Shown here in pieces: positions 37,368 through 46,677 of a stretch of 64,000 bases of DNA. The notes beneath the pieces were generated by a model. It was not told the origin of the DNA. It did not search any database and saw only the letters and a list, made by a program, of their open reading frames with translations. Numbering within the stretch: the first letter of the stretch is position 1; each line of letters begins with the position of its first letter. Where the stretch lies: NCBI RefSeq assembly GCF_011065935.2, contig NZ_JAAMNH020000001.1, positions 1,571,001 through 1,635,000 of the forward strand, written 5' to 3'. The position numbers and the translations under genes were made by a program. Source of the stretch: Clostridium estertheticum (lineage in GTDB: Bacteria; Bacillota; Clostridia; Clostridiales; Clostridiaceae).

Positions 37368-38412
37368 ATGGATAAAAAGAGAAGTTTTATTGTGGTTGAA
37401 GGAATAGTTCAGGGTGTAGGCTTCCGTCCATTTGTATATAATCTAGCAAAAGATTTTGGGTTAAAAGGTTGGGTGAATAATAACTCTCAGGGAGTCTGAT
37501 AACCTATTGAATTATTCCAGTTTTGAAATTAATGAAAGTGAAGTAAGTGTAGATAAAATCACTTTTATACCACCTGATATAGCTACTTGTAGTGAATGCA
37601 CAGAAGAGATATTAAATTTAAATAATAGATGGCGAGGCTATGGCTTTACTAATTGTACGAATTGTGGTCCTAGGTTTTCTATAATAAAAGAATTGCCTTA
37701 TGATAGAGAAAAAACTACAATGAGTAAATTTAAGATGTGTAAAAAATGTAATAGTGAATATTTAGATACTACAAATAGGAGATTTCATGCACAACCAAAT
37801 GCTTGCGAAGAGTGTGGTCCGGAGCTTTGGACAGAAGATTTTAAAGGTAACAAATTATATATAGAAGATCCTATAATTTTTACTCAAAACCAGCTTAGTT
37901 AAGGTAAAATATTTGCTATAAAAGGGCTAGGCGGGTTTCATCTTGCCTGTGATGGATTAAATGAAACTGCAGTGAGTATTTTAAGGGAGAGGAAAAAAAG
38001 ACCATTTAATCCTCTTGCGGTTATGATAAATAATATAGAAACAGTAAAAAAATATTGCACCTAATCAAAAAAACTTGGGAGTAATGCTCCCATATACACC
38101 TATTCATATTTTATTGTTTTCAGAAAAACTTAAGGTGCTTATTATGACTAGTGCAAATGTTAATGGCTTACCTATAGAATATAAAGATAGTTCTGCCCGA
38201 TCTGGCCTTGCAGGTATTGTAGATTATTTTCTCTTGCATAACCGTGAGATACATGTGCCAGTTGATGATTCTGTATTAAAGGTTGTAGATAAACAGCAAA
38301 CAATAATAAGGCGAGCTCGAGGCTTTGTACCTGAGCCTTTTAAATGGAATAATACTAGAAATATCTTAGCTTGCGGCTATGGAAGCAATACTCGAGATGA
38401 GCATGTTAACTA
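37368..38412 (+). pseudogene. hypF: HypF carbamoyltransferase, decayed
   Basis: Starts as an acylphosphatase domain (FIVVEGIVQGVGFRPFVYN) and stops after 44 codons. It resumes at 37505 in a frame with the HypF zinc-finger pairs CSECTEEI, CTNCGPRFS, CKKC and CEECGP, stops again, resumes at 37903 (AIKGLGGFHLACD, ERKKRPFNPLAVM), stops, and resumes at 38062 in the YrdC-like part (MTSANVNGLPIEY, RRARGFVPEPF). The Kae1-like C-terminal third is missing. HypF makes the CN ligand of [NiFe] hydrogenases; several stops and deletions show this copy is dead. Confidence 0.9.
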
Positions 38413-38877
38413 ATGCGAAAAAATGAAAGTCTTGCAATAGCTATTTATGAAAATAACAGAAATATGAATGGCAGTTTTATAATACCATGGCAGGATCTCA
38501 GTGAAGAGCTTAAAAATTCCAACCGTGATCAAGCTAAAAATATTCCTAATGTCTTACTTAAAATTAATTATGATATTGTTTCTGTTAAAGAAAAACCAGC
38601 ATTTATAGAATTTACAATTAAAGAATTGGGTGTCTTAGCTGAAAAGGAGCATATGCGTTGGTATCATCATAGAAAAAAGGTTGGCTTCAAGTATGGTGAA
38701 GTAGAAGATAATAAGAAAAAAATTAATCATGCGCTTGTACCTTGGGACAAGCTGACAGAAGAGAAGAAAAACAAGGTATACCAAATGATTAAGATTTGGC
38801 CAGAAATATTGGCAAAATCAAATTTTAAGATAGAACCACTAAAGGTTTTATGTCATTGTGAGTCAAAACTTTACTAA
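38413..38877 (+). CDS. RyR-domain protein
   Basis: 154 codons from an ATG that overlaps the last bases of the hypF remnant, with no ribosome site. The C-terminal half reads LAEKEHMRWYHHRKKVGF, KYGEVEDNKKKINHALVPWD and KLTEEKKNKVYQMIKIWPEIL, which is the bacterial RyR (ryanodine-receptor-like) repeat. The N-terminal part has another PWQDLSEELK unit. It is probably the 3' end of a longer gene (such domains often end larger proteins), so its expression is doubtful. Confidence 0.6.
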   Translation: MRKNESLAIAIYENNRNMNGSFIIPWQDLSEELKNSNRDQAKNIPNVLLKINYDIVSVKEKPAFIEFTIKELGVLAEKEHMRWYHHRKKVGFKYGEVEDNKKKINHALVPWDKLTEEKKNKVYQMIKIWPEILAKSNFKIEPLKVLCHCESKLY

Positions 38878-38926
38878 AAATTTTTTATATAAATCCCCTT
38901 GATGTTAGTAAATTAGTCGGAAGTCA

Positions 38927-39409
38927 TTACGGTTTACCTATTACACCAAATTGTTCTAAGTTATTATTAATTTTTATTGCTTCTAATCTATTATTTGATG
39001 GTACACTAATTATCAATTTATCATTTACACTGGCTTCCTTAGTTAAATCATAATATAATTGTTCATTGCTAATTTCAAATGACATTTGATCTAAGTTAGC
39101 ATTTGTAAAAACTGTCCCCATGAGGTATCTTTTATTTTCAATATAACATATCCACATAGTTGCTGAAGATAAAGTACATTGAGGATATTCTTTGTCATTT
39201 ATAATTAAGTTACCTTTAAATACTTTAGTTTTTTTATTATATTGGCCATCTAATTTAATAATGACGTTTTTAGAAAACTTACTATCATTTAATTTATATG
39301 CAATTCCTTTATACACATTATTTATTGTTTTTGGTGTAGTAATAAAATAACTGTATCCGACAAATATAAATAAAAGAATGATGATTATTGCAATATAAAA
39401 CCTTTTCAT
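38927..39409 (-). CDS. Membrane-anchored exported protein of unknown function
   Basis: AAAGGAG lies before ATG 39409 on the minus strand. The 160-residue protein has one N-terminal helix (FYIAIIIILLFIFVGYSYF) and an extracytoplasmic body with Lys/Asn-rich beta-like segments (KNVIIKLDGQYNKKTKVFKG, LIINDKEYPQC). No lipobox. I do not recognise a family. It stands alone between remnants. Confidence 0.6.
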   Translation of the reverse strand: MKRFYIAIIIILLFIFVGYSYFITTPKTINNVYKGIAYKLNDSKFSKNVIIKLDGQYNKKTKVFKGNLIINDKEYPQCTLSSATMWICYIENKRYLMGTVFTNANLDQMSFEISNEQLYYDLTKEASVNDKLIISVPSNNRLEAIKINNNLEQFGVIGKP

Positions 39410-39460
39410 AAAATACTCCTTTATGACGTTTATTTTGATGGAGCCATAATAATATATTAT

Positions 39461-39511
39461 AATAACATAGCATTAATTTTATATAGTATTATAAATTAAT
39501 GCTATGTTATT
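39461..39511. repeat. 19-bp perfect inverted repeat
   Basis: AATAACATAGCATTAATTT and its complement around a 13-base AT loop. Upstream of the minus-strand gene at 38927 and downstream of the IS3 remnant on that strand. It could be a terminator (weak T-run) or an operator. Confidence 0.55.
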
Positions 39512-39639
39512 GAAGTATTAAAAATTACTCATAAATTAATATTTAATAAAGAGTTATTTTGGTAATTATAAGATGCTCCTGTAGAATAGGCATAATAAAG
39601 TGGAGAAAGTGTATTTTTTGCTAATGATATTAATTTTGT

Positions 39640-40349
39640 TTCATCAAGATAATAACTGCCGTCGCAAGGAAAGTTGCAGCCTTCATAGGGCTTCCATTAT
39701 CAGAGCGAAGTATAAGAGGGCATACCAGATATTTTCTGCGCAAGTAGAGCACGTTTAACAAGGATCTTACCATATTCTGCATTCTCTGTTTCCCAAACTT
39801 CATAACCCACAATCATACGGTTGAACATATCTAGTATTAGATATAACTTAAAGTATAGACCTTTCACAGAGCCATCAAGCCACGTTATGTCCCACGTCCA
39901 AACTTGGTTTTGTGCGGTTGCTATGTGGGTAGGAGGCACTCTTTTCACAGGTGCCTTCGCTTTAGACCTATAAGTGTTTTGTTTTTCTTCTTTAATTATT
40001 CTGTGAATCGTAGATTCTGAAGCAATATAAACCCCCTGTTCAGCCAGTTTTGGCACTATTTGTGCAGGAACTAGATTGGCGTACTCATGACATTTACAAC
40101 CTGGAGAATCTCAGATCTTTCTTCATCACTAAGTTTATTTTTAGGAGGCTTCCTATGTGCTAGGGGCCGTTTATCTTCCGTGGATTCAGGAGTTAGTGAC
40201 CATCGTTCATAAGTCCTAGTCGATATTCCAACTTCGGTGCAGCATGGACTTAAGCGAGCGCCACCTTGTACTGCTTCATCAATCAGTTCTAAAGCTTTAA
40301 TGCGATCTGTAGCACTGATTAGTCTTCCTCTTGGTCCCCCAAATCGCAT
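39640..40349 (-). pseudogene. IS3-family transposase remnant
   Basis: On the minus strand RLISATDRIKALELIDEAV, GISTRTYERW and RKPPKNKLSDEERSEIL (helix-turn-helix part) are followed, after a frameshift, by IVPKLAEQGVYIASESTI and the integrase core QVWTWDITWL, LYLILDMFNRMIVGYEVWE, with the second Asp region LRSDNGSPMK in yet another frame. The catalytic Glu part is missing. DDE elements of this type normally encode one or two frames and about 1.2-1.5 kb; this is a dead stump. Confidence 0.85.
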
Positions 40350-40506
40350 GGAAATTTTTTCTTAGCACTAAAAGTGTCGCAGTATATCTCATGATATGAA
40401 CATGTATCATAAGACTAATAGTATATTAAATAAATCCAAGATATCAGTAAAGATAGAACGAAAAAAACTTGTATTGCTAGATTCTATAAAGGCATTTGGA
40501 AACGTA
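40350..40506. other. Short intergenic stretch
   Basis: AT-rich DNA between the IS3 remnant and the fdhD terminator; no clear IS end recognised. Confidence 0.3.
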
Positions 40507-40544
40507 ATAAAATTGCTAGGAGAAATAATCCTAGCAATTTTTAT
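40507..40544. terminator. Intrinsic terminator after fdhD
   Basis: ATAAAATTGCTAGG pairs with CCTAGCAATTTTTAT. Located 50 bp beyond the fdhD stop on the minus strand; the run of A/T on both sides allows either direction. Confidence 0.75.
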
Positions 40545-40593
40545 ATTTTAAACAGCATAAGTTAAAATTCTCCTGGTTTTATTTAAATTTCAA

Positions 40594-41364
40594 TTAAAAT
40601 ATTCTATATTTTTTGCAATAAATATTCATCCTGCTACCTCGTGCAAAACCTATTATGGTTATATTTGCAGCTTTAGCAATACTTAGTGCTAAAGATGTTG
40701 GTGCCGAATGAGAAACTATAATTGGTATACCTGCTTTTGATACTTTAACAACTATATCTGAAGAAATCCTACCTGTGGTCATTATAAGCTTATCTTTAAG
40801 GTCCATATTACTTAAGAGAGCTTTTCCTAACACCTTATCTAGGGCATTATGTCGTCCAATATCCTCCGAAAAAAGAAGTATATTGTTATAACTACAAATG
40901 CAACAACTATGGACACCTCCAGTTTGTTTGAAAAGCTCTGATTTACTGTTGAATTCACCCATTAATTCTAAGATATTTACAATAGCATATTTGCAATTGC
41001 TCTCTATAAAATTAATACTACACTCCTCAAGGGAAATCACATGGATACTACCCTTACCGCAGCCTGAGGTTATAGCGCGCGCACTACTCGGATCTACGGT
41101 TATTTCATGATCTAAAATGATACATACCCTATTTTCATACTTTTCTTCTATACTTTCAATGGAACCCGTAGATGTAATTACTCCTTCCGAAAAAAGAAAT
41201 CCTACAGCTAATTCCTTTACTTCAATGGGGGTGCACATAAGGGTTGCATAAAATTCATGATTCACAAATATCTCTAAGGATACTTCTTCTATTATAATAT
41301 CCAAGGTATCCTCTTGAAGCTCCTTATTTATCTTTTTAATATTTACTTCTTTTGTTATGTTCAT
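40594..41364 (-). CDS. fdhD: Formate dehydrogenase sulfurtransferase FdhD
   Basis: A 256-residue cytoplasmic protein of family length. Visible marks are KELAVGFLFSEG, the cysteine motif TSGCGKGS, FKQTGGVHSCCIC, the nucleotide-like segment DIGRHNALDKVLGKAL, TTGRISSDIV and SHSAPTSLA. FdhD carries sulfur from a cysteine desulfurase to the molybdenum cofactor so that formate dehydrogenase is active. Its ATG overlaps the mobA stop by four bases, so the two are translationally coupled, and it closes the formate dehydrogenase operon. Confidence 0.95.
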   Translation of the reverse strand: MNITKEVNIKKINKELQEDTLDIIIEEVSLEIFVNHEFYATLMCTPIEVKELAVGFLFSEGVITSTGSIESIEEKYENRVCIILDHEITVDPSSARAITSGCGKGSIHVISLEECSINFIESNCKYAIVNILELMGEFNSKSELFKQTGGVHSCCICSYNNILLFSEDIGRHNALDKVLGKALLSNMDLKDKLIMTTGRISSDIVVKVSKAGIPIIVSHSAPTSLALSIAKAANITIIGFARGSRMNIYCKKYRIF

Positions 41365-41984
41365 TTTAGTTCTGAGTCCTCCATAAATATATTTTTTAAT
41401 GCTGTAAGATCAGATTCATAATTCAAATTAGTGAAAACATCCATACCACTACAATATTCTCTCCATTTATTTTCTTCTATATAATACATTCTACTGCTTT
41501 TAATTACATCAAGAAGCTTAAAGTTATTTTTCTTTAGCTCTCGTTCAAAGGTATCGATCATGTCTATAGAATAAAAAGCGTAAAGTGGTTCTATATATTT
41601 AGAATTATAAGATACAACTCCATCTACATTTTCGCTTTTTATAAGTTCCATCATATATTTTATATAATTTAAATTTATTATGGGCATATCACAAGCAGTG
41701 ATAAAAACATATTTAGAAGTAGCCCCTTTTAGTGCTGTATAAATAGCTCCTATAGGGCCTGAATTTGCTATTATATCTTGTACCACCATATATTTAGTAT
41801 CTCTAAACTTTTCTAGGTCATTTGATACTAAAATTATACTTTCAAAAATCTGCGTAAGTTCCTCGGCAATGATATCTATTAAATACTTATTATTAACTTT
41901 AATTGTGCACTTATCAAAGCCCATTCTACTACTTTTTCCACCACATAAAATAATTGCAGAGCCAAAGTCTTTCAATAGTTTCAC
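41361..41984 (-). CDS. mobA: Molybdenum cofactor guanylyltransferase MobA
   Basis: A 207-residue nucleotidyltransferase: AIILCGGKSSRMGFDK (GTP and metal-binding loop), VVQDIIANSGPIGAIYTAL, FITACDMPIINL (the metal-binding CDMP), SYNSKYIEPLYAFYS. It adds GMP to molybdopterin to make the bis-MGD cofactor used by FdhF-type enzymes. It lies between the electron-transfer subunit gene (4 bp away) and fdhD (overlapping), so cofactor supply is built into the operon. Confidence 0.93.
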   Translation of the reverse strand: MKLLKDFGSAIILCGGKSSRMGFDKCTIKVNNKYLIDIIAEELTQIFESIILVSNDLEKFRDTKYMVVQDIIANSGPIGAIYTALKGATSKYVFITACDMPIINLNYIKYMMELIKSENVDGVVSYNSKYIEPLYAFYSIDMIDTFERELKKNNFKLLDVIKSSRMYYIEENKWREYCSGMDVFTNLNYESDLTALKNIFMEDSELK

Positions 41985-41988
41985 TCCT

Positions 41989-43920
41989 CTAAAATTCTGG
42001 CGGCAATGTCAGCATTTCTTCATAATTAAATACTGGTCCATCTATGCACATGTATTTATTTCCTACCTTGCAATGTCCACATTTACCTATACCACAGCGC
42101 ATATGCGTTTCTAGAGAGGTATATATATCAGTGCCCTTCATTCCAAGTTTTATTAAATCTTTTGCAAGGGCCTTTATACGCCTTGGAGAAGCACAGATAA
42201 TTGCCGAAGTATTTTCAAAGTCTAGTCCTAAATCAGGTAACAAATCATTTATATAACCCACATGGGCATTAACAATATCTGTGGGACTACTAAGGGCATA
42301 CAAAACCTTTACACCAGGTATATTACTCCATGCTATTAAATCATCCTTGTATATTAGGCCCTCGTAGGACATTGCACTACCTACAATAACAATACTGCCA
42401 AACTCCCCAATGTTTTCAAGGATTCTAGTTATGGTGGTTCTTACTGGTGCAATACCAACACCACTTCCAATAATAATAATATCTCTACCCTTAAGTTCTT
42501 CATAAGGAAATCCTTTGCCGAAAGGTCCTCTTAATGCTAATCTATCCCCAATAACCATTTCATGCATAGCATTAGTTACCGTACCAGCCTTTTTTATACA
42601 AAAATCAAAAATATACTTTTGACTCGGTGAAAAAGGAATGGATACAGCTATTTCTCCCACACCAAATACGGTTATTTCGAAAAATTGCCCGGAAAATATA
42701 AAATTGTCATGAAGTGATTTATCTTCATATTGAAGGAAAAATCTCTTGATATTCTTTGTTTCCTGAATAATATCTGTAATTATAGCAACTTGAGGAGTAT
42801 AACTACTCTCACAATTCTCAATATGGTCACCATTAATAATATTTATAGGGTGGTGATTTATTTGAATAGGTGCTTGGACTGTGTTACTGGCATCTTTTGT
42901 GTTACTCACTTCACCTAATTTATTGATTACATTAACCACATTAATTGAAGCCGGACAAACATTTATACATCTTCCGCACCCACTGCAGCCCTTCATATCA
43001 AATTTTTCTTCAATATATTTAAATTTATCATATAATCTATATCTAACCCTTGAGATATGGTTTCTTGGATTATGTTCTCCTGCATTTCTAGTAAAGGAAT
43101 CACTTTGACAGGAATCATAGCACCTAACTCTACAGCCACTGTCACAACTCTTATTTTCTTCTACCACGTTGAAGCAAGTGCAGGTAGGGCAAAGATTTGT
43201 ACAGCCAGTACATAAAACACATTCTTTTGAAAGTGTGTCCCATAGTGGATGGTTAAAATTATCTTCCAGAACCTGGGCAATATTATTTACTTTAATTACC
43301 GTTTTGAATTTATCTATAAGACCATCTACAATTACGTTTTTCTCGTTTAATAAAGTATTATCAGTTGCAGTAAATAATTTACCTCCAAGGCGAATTAGCT
43401 CATCCCCTTTTGCAGTTGCTACTTCTACTAAATATTTATCTTCTAGGGGAGTAAAAAGAATATCATATCCTACACTAGCAAAGGGGCCAGTACTCATTGA
43501 ATTGCAAAAGCAATCTTGCCCTATCTCTAGGCAGTTTACTGCAACAATAGTGGTTGCTTCTCTATTTTTCTGGTATATTTCATCAACGTAACCCTCTAGA
43601 AAAAATTTATCCATATATGCGAGACCGTATGCATCACAGGATCTAATTCCAAAAAGTATACTTTCTTTTGGGCAAATTTCAGAAGGTTGAACATTTATTA
43701 ACCCATTCTTTTTAGTCCAGTGGAAAAGCTCCTCCTTTTGCTTAAAAAGAAATTCCTTTACAGGAAAGGGAAAGTTAATATAGTCTAGGCACAATTCATT
43801 ACTAGCATAAGGAAGGAGCATAACCTGCCCTTCATTTTTCACTGGTGCATAAACTTCAAATGATGCCTTAGACCAAGTATCTAGAAGTTCTGTTAGATCA
43901 CACACTTTAAGAATATACAA
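41989..43920 (-). CDS. Fe-S/flavoprotein electron-transfer subunit of formate dehydrogenase
   Basis: A 643-residue protein that looks like two units joined. Residues 1-350 resemble AsrA-type 4Fe-4S proteins (CVLCTGCTNLCPTCTC, then CSGCGRCINVCP). Residues about 375-643 are a ferredoxin-NAD(P) reductase-like domain with FAD- and NAD-side motifs (LRGPFGKGFP, GSGVGIAPVRTT) and a C-terminal 2Fe-2S site of PyrK/AsrB type (CGIGKCGHC, C in YMCIDGPVF). It would pass electrons between FdhF and NAD(P) or ferredoxin. Its gene directly abuts fdhF. Sulfite reductase is an alternative by homology, but no AsrC is present. Confidence 0.8.
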   Translation of the reverse strand: MYILKVCDLTELLDTWSKASFEVYAPVKNEGQVMLLPYASNELCLDYINFPFPVKEFLFKQKEELFHWTKKNGLINVQPSEICPKESILFGIRSCDAYGLAYMDKFFLEGYVDEIYQKNREATTIVAVNCLEIGQDCFCNSMSTGPFASVGYDILFTPLEDKYLVEVATAKGDELIRLGGKLFTATDNTLLNEKNVIVDGLIDKFKTVIKVNNIAQVLEDNFNHPLWDTLSKECVLCTGCTNLCPTCTCFNVVEENKSCDSGCRVRCYDSCQSDSFTRNAGEHNPRNHISRVRYRLYDKFKYIEEKFDMKGCSGCGRCINVCPASINVVNVINKLGEVSNTKDASNTVQAPIQINHHPINIINGDHIENCESSYTPQVAIITDIIQETKNIKRFFLQYEDKSLHDNFIFSGQFFEITVFGVGEIAVSIPFSPSQKYIFDFCIKKAGTVTNAMHEMVIGDRLALRGPFGKGFPYEELKGRDIIIIGSGVGIAPVRTTITRILENIGEFGSIVIVGSAMSYEGLIYKDDLIAWSNIPGVKVLYALSSPTDIVNAHVGYINDLLPDLGLDFENTSAIICASPRRIKALAKDLIKLGMKGTDIYTSLETHMRCGIGKCGHCKVGNKYMCIDGPVFNYEEMLTLPPEF

Positions 43921-45957
43921 TTATTTCACCCCTTCGATTTTTACAGCACAAACTTTAAATTCTGGTATTTGAACTACGGGATCTAAATTTCTACCAATAA
44001 GCTTATTTACTAATTCTTCACCAAAGTGAAAAGTCATAAATACAACTCCTAAATTTATTTTGTCTGTGATATGAACCTCAGTTATTACCTCTCCTGTTTT
44101 AGAGGTTACCTTTACCTTGCTGCGCTCTTTTAATCCCAATTTTTCAGCATCCCTTGGATTAATCTCCATAAAACCATGAGGAAACTCTCTGTCTAGTGCC
44201 CAAGATCTTCTAGTCATAGTACCAGTATGATAGTGATGATTTATTCGTCCCGTTGTTAAAATAAATGGGTATTCGCTAGTAGCTATTTCACTGGACTCAG
44301 TATATTCATTTACACTAAACTTCCCAAGACCGCCAGCGAATTTTTCCTTGTGCAAGAATTTTGTTCCAGGATGGTTAATATCCGTACAAGGCCATTGAAG
44401 GCCATCATTATCTAGTCTTTCATAAGTTATTCCTCCGTAACTAGGGACTAATGTTCTTATCTCTTCCATTATTTCCAAGGGGGAAGAATAATCTGCGCAG
44501 GAACCCAGGGAGCTTATTAGATCACATATTATCTGCCAATCTGCTTTACTATTTGTAACAGGTTCTATAGCTTTTCTTACCCTTTGAACTCTTCTTTCTG
44601 TATTTGTAAAGGTTCCATCTTTTTCAATAAAACTAGATCCTGGTAATATTACATGAGCAAGCTTTGCAGTTTCTGTCATGAAAATGTCCTGCACCACAAG
44701 AAGCTCTAAATGCTCCAAGGCCTCTTTTACATGATTGTGATTTGGGTCTGAAAGCATTGGATTTTCAGCCATGATAAAAAGTGATTTAACACTACCGTTA
44801 AAGGCACCATCCATCATTTCCCCTAAGGTCATCCCAACTTCACTTGCATATCCTTCCCCAAAAACTTTGGAAAACTTCTTCTTTACAATATCGTCTTTTA
44901 AGCTCTGATATCCAGGAAGTACATCAGGTAGTGCTCCCATATCACAGGCGCCTTGGACATTGTTTTGTCCTCTAAGCGGATTTACGCCTGTGGATTCTCG
45001 TCCTATTTGACCTGTTAATAGTGCCAGATTTGCAAGGGCTGCTACGTTTTTTGTGCCGCTAATATGCTGGGTTATGCCCATAGCGTATACAATTGAGGCT
45101 GTTTTTGCCTTGGCATATAGTCTTGCTATTTCCCTTATAGTATCTTCTGGTATCCCAGTAATAACTGAAACTAACTCTGGTGTATATTTTTGGATGGAAG
45201 CTTTAAATTCGGCGTAACCTTCGGTCCTATTTTCTATAAAATCACTGTTCATTAGATTTTCACTTACAATTACATTTAATAATCCATTTATAAACGCTAA
45301 ATTAGTTCCAGGGGCAATAGGAGCATAAATAGCTGCATTATCAGCTATTGGTATCCTCCTTGGATCTGCTACAATTAATTTTGCTCCATTATTTTTAACA
45401 GCGTTTACTATTCTCATACCTATTAGAGGATGTTGCTGGGTGGTATTAGACCCAATAACAAAGATAACCTCTGCATTCTCTAGCTCATCAATTGAGTTAG
45501 TCATGGCTCCACTTCCAAATGCTATGGCTAAACTAGCCACGGTAGGGCTATGTCAGAGGCGAGCACAGTGATCTACATTGTTTGTATGGAGTACTGACCT
45601 TGCTAGTTTTACCATAAGATAATTTTCCTCATTAGTACACCTGGCAGAGGATAGTATCCCAATAGCTTCTGAGCCATTCTTTTTAATAATGCTTTTAAAT
45701 GATTTACTTATAAACTCAAATGCAGCTTCCCAAGTAACTTCTTCAAAGTTTCCATCTTTATTTTTAATTAAAGGCGCCTTTAGCCTATCATTATGATTAA
45801 CAAAACTATATCCTTGCCAACCTTTAACGCATAGTTTTCCTTTGCTAACAATATCATTATTTTTAGGAGTAACTCCTACTATTTCATTGTCTTCAACATT
45901 TAAGTAATAATTACATCCACATCCACAATAACCACAGGTAGTAAGTATTTTCTTCAT
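43921..45957 (-). CDS. fdhF: Formate dehydrogenase, selenocysteine-containing molybdopterin subunit
   Basis: AAGGGGTGA precedes ATG 45957. The 678-residue protein opens with a 4Fe-4S motif CGYCGCGCNYY and GKLCVKGWQG. Codon 135 is TGA (45553-45555) inside NNVDHCARL-TGA-HSPTVASLA, exactly where E. coli FdhF has selenocysteine (CARVUHGPSV). The frame is open on both sides, and a hairpin with GU in its loop lies 13 bases on. Further blocks are GSNTTQQHPL, GRESTGVNPLRGQNNVQGA and TGRINHHYHTGTMTRR. It oxidises formate or reduces CO2 in the cytoplasm with bis-MGD. It is the first gene of a four-gene operon. Confidence 0.93.
45525..45539 (-). promoter_or_regulatory. SECIS-like hairpin in fdhF
   Basis: On the mRNA, UGGCUA-GUU-UAGCCA forms a six-pair stem starting 13 bases after the UGA. 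Bacterial SECIS elements lie at this distance with GU in the apical loop. It would recruit SelB. The fold is by eye. Confidence 0.7.
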
Positions 45958-46125
45958 AAATTCACCCCTTAGTGACAACTATTTATTTTAAAAACCACGA
46001 TTTTACATTAACACTAATTTGCAATTAAATATATTTTAATTATTCCCCATTTTTATCTATATTCCTGCTTAAAATTATAACATGATTTAAATTAGATAAG
46101 TAATAATTAGATAAGTAATTAACAT

Positions 46126-46172
46126 AGTTGACAAGTCAACTATATTTTATTATAATAAGGTTGACTTGTCAA
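46126..46172 (+). promoter_or_regulatory. MarR promoter with two operator dyads
   Basis: TTGACA (46128) and TATAAT (46151) have a 17-bp spacer. AGTTGACAAGTCAACT (46126-46141) covers the -35 box, and TTGACTTGTCAA (46161-46172) follows the -10 box. Both are near-perfect palindromes sharing TTGAC/GTCAA, as expected for autorepression by the MarR protein encoded next. Confidence 0.85.
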
Positions 46173-46223
46173 TTAAAATAACATGAATATCATTAAGATA
46201 AATAAGTATAAGGGGTGACAATT

Positions 46224-46658
46224 TTGCAGGATGACATAATGCATTTAATCAAACTCAATAATAAGATTTTTAGAACAACCCAAGTCTATTTGGATAGGGT
46301 GTTAAAAGAGTATGAATTAAGCAGCGGTTCTTACCCATATTTACTTATATTAAGGGAACATGAAGGTATTAGTCAAAGTAGAATAAGTAGTGAATTAGGT
46401 TATGATAAGGCTATGTCAGCTAGGACCATAACAAAACTTATAAAGCTGGGATACTTAGATAGGAAAGAAGATGAGGCTGACTCTAGAGCCTATAAGTTAT
46501 ATTTAACAGAGAAAGCTAAGGTTATAATTCCAAAAGTTCTAGGCGAAATTCATAAATTGGTCCATTTAATAACAGTGGATTTAAATGATGAAGCGAAGGT
46601 TATTACTATAGATTCCTTGAATGTGATTCTAAACAATATAAAGAAAATCAAACTATAA
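46224..46658 (+). CDS. MarR-family transcriptional regulator
   Basis: TTG 46224 follows AAGGGGTG at good spacing and gives MQDDIMHLIKL; a GTG at 46215 lies inside the ribosome site. The 144-residue protein has a winged-helix core (SGSYPYLLILREHEGISQSR, ISSELGYDKAMSARTITKL, KLGYLDRKEDEADSRAYKL) with the DxRxxR-like wing. It probably binds the two TTGAC/GTCAA dyads in its own promoter and releases them on binding a small ligand. The exporter gene follows 19 bp downstream and would be co-regulated. Confidence 0.9.
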   Translation: MQDDIMHLIKLNNKIFRTTQVYLDRVLKEYELSSGSYPYLLILREHEGISQSRISSELGYDKAMSARTITKLIKLGYLDRKEDEADSRAYKLYLTEKAKVIIPKVLGEIHKLVHLITVDLNDEAKVITIDSLNVILNNIKKIKL

Positions 46659-46677
46659 GGTTAAAAGGAGAATTGAA

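Noticed and set aside
39461..39511. Inverted repeat as an IS3 terminal end
   Set aside because: Both arms lie on one side of the transposase remnant and are AT-rich without the usual TG..CA tips.
45541..45560. Frameshift or nonsense mutation splitting fdhF
   Set aside because: The TGA sits at the known selenocysteine position, the same frame continues on both sides, and a hairpin follows; recoding explains it better.
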